NCBI GenBank assembly: GCA_021397835.1
Contig: JAJFZO010000747.1
Coordinates: forward strand, 1,366,501-1,430,500
DNA: 64,000 nt
Source of the DNA: Moringa oleifera
Lineage: Eukaryota > Streptophyta > Magnoliopsida > Brassicales > Moringaceae
Direction of reading: 5' to 3'
In this document: positions 62,350-64,000 of the stretch, piece after piece
Layout: each line of letters starts with the position of its first letter
Numbering within the stretch: the stretch's first letter is position 1
Program-made: the position numbers and the translations under genes
The notes under the pieces: model-generated
The model's input: the letters and a program-made list of their open reading frames with translations, nothing else
Told to the model about the DNA's origin: nothing
Databases searched by the model: none

Positions 62350-63524
62350 TATAGCACCATCTTCACCTTCAAAGATTCCCACCACATAAAAGACTTGTGC
62401 TTTCAAATGCTTGAATTGAAAAGAAATTATGTTATAGCTCCTAAACTCAACCGCCCTCCTTGGGAAGAAAAGAGCACTGTGTTTTTGGTCTTCGATTCCT
62501 CTGCTTTGACAGCTGCAGCGAATGTACCAATGATTCAAGCTGGTAAGCTCAATCTTCTGGAACCCAAGAACCAGGTAAGGAGCAGGGCACAACCATTAGG
62601 AGTGGATTAAAAGCATATAAGAACAGCTTAAAATCCTTTATTTTCACTCTCCGGCAAGAAGCACGTACTTTAACAACACCGGGCGCCACCACCGCCAAAG
62701 TAGAATTATTTCTATTCCCTTCCTCGAGAAGAACCAGGTAAACACTTAAACCCCAAATGCTAAAGGACAAACATGAAATGAAACCCACAATAGTAACAAG
62801 GGACAACAATAAACCCTACTCCAAATCCCAGATGGGAATGGGGGTCAGAAAGAGAGGCCGTGTCTGTGGCCAATAAAGGTGGAGAAGATTTTGCAGGTAA
62901 GGGAGGGACACGTGGCCGAATATGTGGTTGTTGAACTGGGTGCGCAACCGGGTCCGATGATGGTACCATGGTGAGGAACATGTGTTCGCCCGGTGCGAGG
63001 CCATGAGGTGTCTTCTTCTTTTGCATTTGCTTGTGAGGAGGAAGGGAATGTAATGGAGATGACTCTGCAGTTCCAGGATGAGCATGCAATTCGGTTTTGT
63101 TGGGAGATATTTGCCCAAACAACTGCAGAAGAGAGTTTGGTTTTCACTGTTTTTTTTTTAATATAACTTATTATTAGTTTCATTTTTTCCTAATTTGATT
63201 TACCCAGAAAAAGTTAAGATAAATGAAGAAAATACTGATTTTCATGGGGTCAGATTGCTGGGTGATATCATTAGAACCCTAAGACGAAAACCCACCGGGC
63301 AAAAAAAAAAAAAGTTGCTGCCCTTGCTGAAATGCAGTGGTTGGCATTGTAGATCTCGCCCAATTTCCATAGCAGTCCCTGCAGGCAGGGATTCAACCAG
63401 GTGGGTCAAGTCTTACGAGCCCCGTTTTGCTTCACCTACTAGTATACAGTCTTCACTCGTAAACCCCAAAATATAATATCTGAAGCTCTCTCTCTCTCTC
63501 TCCCCCCTTATCCCCAACGAAAGC
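62350..63524. other. Divergent intergenic region between the PPR and TOC75 genes
   Basis: Upstream regions of the minus-strand PPR gene and the plus-strand TOC75 gene. Open frames at 62760-63183 on the minus strand overlap one another in several phases without protein character. A (CT)n run at about 63486-63502 lies in the TOC75 leader, a common plant core-promoter feature, and a TATA-like AATATAATA is at about 63468. Confidence 0.5.
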
Positions 63525-64000
63525 ATGTCCCCCATCGCCGCTTCAGGGCGTCTCCACCCAACCACTGTGAACATTTCTCCTTATGTTCATTCCCGTCGCA
63601 AGTTCTCCTCTCCTCGCGCTACGACCACTGTCAGCCCTTGCTCCTCCTCTATCAAATGCAGCAGCTCGTCCCCCAAAAACCCTAACTCCCCACCACAGTC
63701 TGATAACAATCCCCGTCAGCTTCTTACGTCTATCTGCAAACCCCTCACAATCGTCTCCACAGCCTCGGCCGCCTCCCTCCTCCTCTTCGTAGGTAGTATC
63801 GGCAATAATAATAATAACTTCGTTGGTGGCGGCGGAGGTGGTGGTGGTGGTGGCAGCGGAGGCAGCGGTAGCGACGGGGGAAATGGATTCTGGAGGAAGC
63901 TGTTTTCACCGGCCGTGGCCGTTGCGGACGAGAACCAATCACAAGAGTGGGACTCCCATGGCTTGCCGGCGAACATTGTGGTCCAACTGAACAAGCTCAG
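63525..64000 (+). CDS. TOC75: TOC75 chloroplast outer-envelope protein import channel (5' part only)
   Basis: Outer-membrane beta-barrel of the Omp85 family that forms the protein-conducting channel of the chloroplast TOC translocon. Only the first 158 codons lie in the window; the gene continues past the right edge. The start ATG opens MSPIAASGRLHP, a Ser/Arg/Pro-rich stroma-targeting transit peptide without acidic residues. A hydrophobic stretch (TIVSTASAASLLLFVGS) and then a polyglycine tract (GGGGGGGGGGSGGSG) follow; this is the second, envelope-stop part of the bipartite TOC75 presequence, in which polyglycine is known to be required. The mature N terminus with QEWDSHGLPANIVVQLNKLS matches the conserved start of the first POTRA region. 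No intron is seen within the window. Confidence 0.92.
   Translation, partial: MSPIAASGRLHPTTVNISPYVHSRRKFSSPRATTTVSPCSSSIKCSSSSPKNPNSPPQSDNNPRQLLTSICKPLTIVSTASAASLLLFVGSIGNNNNNFVGGGGGGGGGGSGGSGSDGGNGFWRKLFSPAVAVADENQSQEWDSHGLPANIVVQLNKL

Noticed and set aside
60466..62592. Longer PPR protein of 708 residues beginning upstream of MSLIASV
   Set aside because: The extra 81 codons contain no ATG and would need a non-ATG start; the MSLIASV start gives a plausible organelle presequence.
62760..63183. Three overlapping minus-strand frames of about 100-120 codons upstream of TOC75
   Set aside because: All three phases are open at once, which signals low stop density by chance. None has a domain or a family-like pattern.

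Overview
This is nuclear genomic DNA from a flowering plant, most likely a eudicot. The genes carry short exons separated by AT-rich GT-AG introns. They include chloroplast-targeted proteins (pTAC16, TOC75, a plastid-type sugar transporter), plant-only families (PPR, L-type lectin receptor kinase, SUPERMAN/TAC1-type zinc fingers, LTI65/RD29-like), and plant LINE relics. The species cannot be fixed from the sequence alone. There are no operons, CRISPR arrays, recognisable tRNA or rRNA genes, or organelle gene clusters.

Layout. (1) 1-14.2 kb: an array of tropinone-reductase-like short-chain dehydrogenase/reductase (SDR) genes, all on the minus strand. Two genes, called A and C here, are intact near-twins. 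Gene B is full length but has lost the catalytic tyrosine. D is a broken copy of B. At least four further exon relics lie between and around them. The order A-B / C-D points to tandem duplication of a two-gene unit followed by uneven decay. (2) 15.8-19.2 kb: two plus-strand single-C2H2 zinc-finger repressor-type genes with C-terminal EAR motifs. (3) 19.6-29.6 kb: pTAC16 (plastid nucleoid/thylakoid protein, 5 exons) and a 12-exon SRRM1-like PWI/RS splicing factor, both minus strand. (4) 30-39.5 kb: an AT-rich gene desert with a diverged approximately 0.7-kb direct repeat and a degenerate LINE. (5) 39.5-53.2 kb: the TFIIA large subunit (11 exons), a small unknown gene, a 14-exon plastid-type D-xylose/H+ symporter-like carrier with a LINE fragment in intron 6, and a multiply broken Rubisco activase pseudogene. 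(6) 53.7-64 kb: an intronless lectin receptor kinase, an LTI65-like stress protein, a PPR protein, and the first 476 bases of a TOC75 gene running off the right edge.

Exon models were built by hand from reading-frame continuity and splice consensus. For every spliced gene called intact the exon lengths sum to a multiple of three. The genes are mostly unrelated housekeeping and stress genes. The only clusters with shared ancestry are the SDR array and the zinc-finger pair. I did not find a convincing novel biological system. The most notable items are the SDR array with its tyrosine-less member, the precise LINE insertion with a 17-bp target duplication, the possible GC-AG intron, and the Rubisco activase pseudogene with a lost start codon.
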